Assembly: GCA_018725205.1 (NCBI GenBank) | Contig: QLUB01000039.1 | Span: 1-14,244 of the forward strand | DNA: 14,244 nt | Reading direction: 5' to 3' | Source: a candidate division NPL-UPA2 bacterium | GTDB taxonomy: Bacteria > Bacillota > UBA994 | Shown: positions 14,071-14,244 of the stretch, one piece after another | Position numbering within the stretch: position 1 is the stretch's first letter | How the letters are laid out: each line of letters begins with the position of its first letter | Notes under the pieces: generated by a model | The model's database searches: none | What the model was told of the DNA's origin: nothing | What the model saw: only the letters and a program-made list of their open reading frames with translations | Translations under genes and position numbers: made by a program

Positions 14071-14244
14071 CTAACTCTTAGCACCCCGGACAAAAGGGAC
14101 AGCCCCTTTTGTCCCGGTTTCCGCCGCTTGGATTTCTCCCTTAGCATCGAAGTATAGGTTCCCACGTTCCACACAAGAGCCTATGCTACGTTCATGCCGC
14201 CTGTATACCGTCACCACCTTGACAGTAAGCAGGTCTTCCTCCAA
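14071..14244 (-). CDS. C-terminal end of an unrecognised gene (partial)
   Basis: On the minus strand the frame is open from the right edge to a TAG at 14071-14073, giving 57 residues. The first part (EEDLLTVKVVTVYRRHERSI, GSCVERGNLYFDAKGEIQAA) looks like real coding sequence, with alternating hydrophobic and charged residues. The last part, ETGTKGAVPFVRGAKS, is encoded by the palindromic repeat at 14086-14117. The stop is 19 bases before the ATG of the next gene, consistent with an operon. Function cannot be given. It could also be a chance open frame, since only 174 bases are visible. Confidence 0.5.
   Translation of the reverse strand: MEEDLLTVKVVTVYRRHERSIGSCVERGNLYFDAKGEIQAAETGTKGAVPFVRGAKS
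14086..14117. repeat. Palindromic repeat (GGGACAAAAGGG-type hairpin)
   Basis: GGACAAAAGGG (14088-14098) and CCCTTTTGTCC (14104-14114) form an 11-bp stem with a 5-base loop, extended by two further pairs after one bulged base. Hairpins of the form GGGACAAAAGGGG...CCCCTTTTGTCCC are, to my knowledge, a repeated palindrome in several Clostridia genomes. Here it lies within the 3' coding end of a partial ORF. No second copy is in the window. Confidence 0.6.

Noticed and set aside
1..14244. CRISPR array, tRNA genes, toxin-antitoxin or defence islands
   Set aside because: No regularly spaced repeats, tRNA-like sequences or paired small genes were seen. The NYN-fusion gene has no adjacent antitoxin-like gene.

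Overview
The window looks like part of a Bacillota (Firmicutes, probably Clostridia-type) chromosome. Evidence for this is the strong GGAGG ribosome sites, frequent GTG starts, the trmK-nif3 gene pair, a type-A-like RNase P RNA, an AdcA/ZnuA-type lipoprotein operon with a Fur-family regulator, and an RocD-type aminotransferase. Base composition is moderately GC-rich. No phage, CRISPR array, tRNA or rRNA was found. The mobile traces are a transposase relic at the left edge and a palindromic repeat near the right edge.

Left part (1-3000). A fragment resembling an IS1182-type transposase runs off the left edge on the minus strand. It abuts an unrecognised plus-strand ORF with a C-terminal membrane segment. 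Next comes rnpB (minus strand) with a near-consensus promoter and a hairpin terminator. It follows trmK and nif3 (minus strand), which overlap and read from one good promoter at about 2951-2979.

Zinc region (3000-6458). Diverging from trmK is a compact operon: znuA (binding lipoprotein), znuC (ATPase), znuB (permease), then a Fur/Zur-family repressor gene. A perfect 10-1-10 palindrome in the znuA leader is the likely operator, which would make the operon self-regulated. ZnuA carries about 135 extra residues inserted just before its usual His-rich loop.

Middle part (6459-11096). pepT (minus) and a phzF-family isomerase gene (plus) diverge from a 95-bp gap. rocD (minus) converges on phzF; the 110-bp gap between them holds no convincing terminator or gene. 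Upstream of rocD, and transcribed the same way, is a three-part protein: a NYN-type nuclease domain, a candidate zinc knuckle and a cold-shock domain. Peptide trimming (pepT) and ornithine/arginine catabolism (rocD) suggest amino-acid use, but nothing shows these genes are regulated together.

Right part (11097-14244). A 332-bp gap containing a perfect hairpin leads into an amidase gene. Its stop overlaps the start of a small SAM-dependent methyltransferase gene (ATGA overlap). On the minus strand, an unrecognised membrane-anchored protein follows the 3' end of another unrecognised gene that enters from the right edge. A palindromic repeat lies inside the coding end of that last gene.

No clearly new multi-gene system was seen. 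The most unusual items are the domain-inserted ZnuA with its palindromic operator and the NYN-zinc knuckle-cold-shock fusion.
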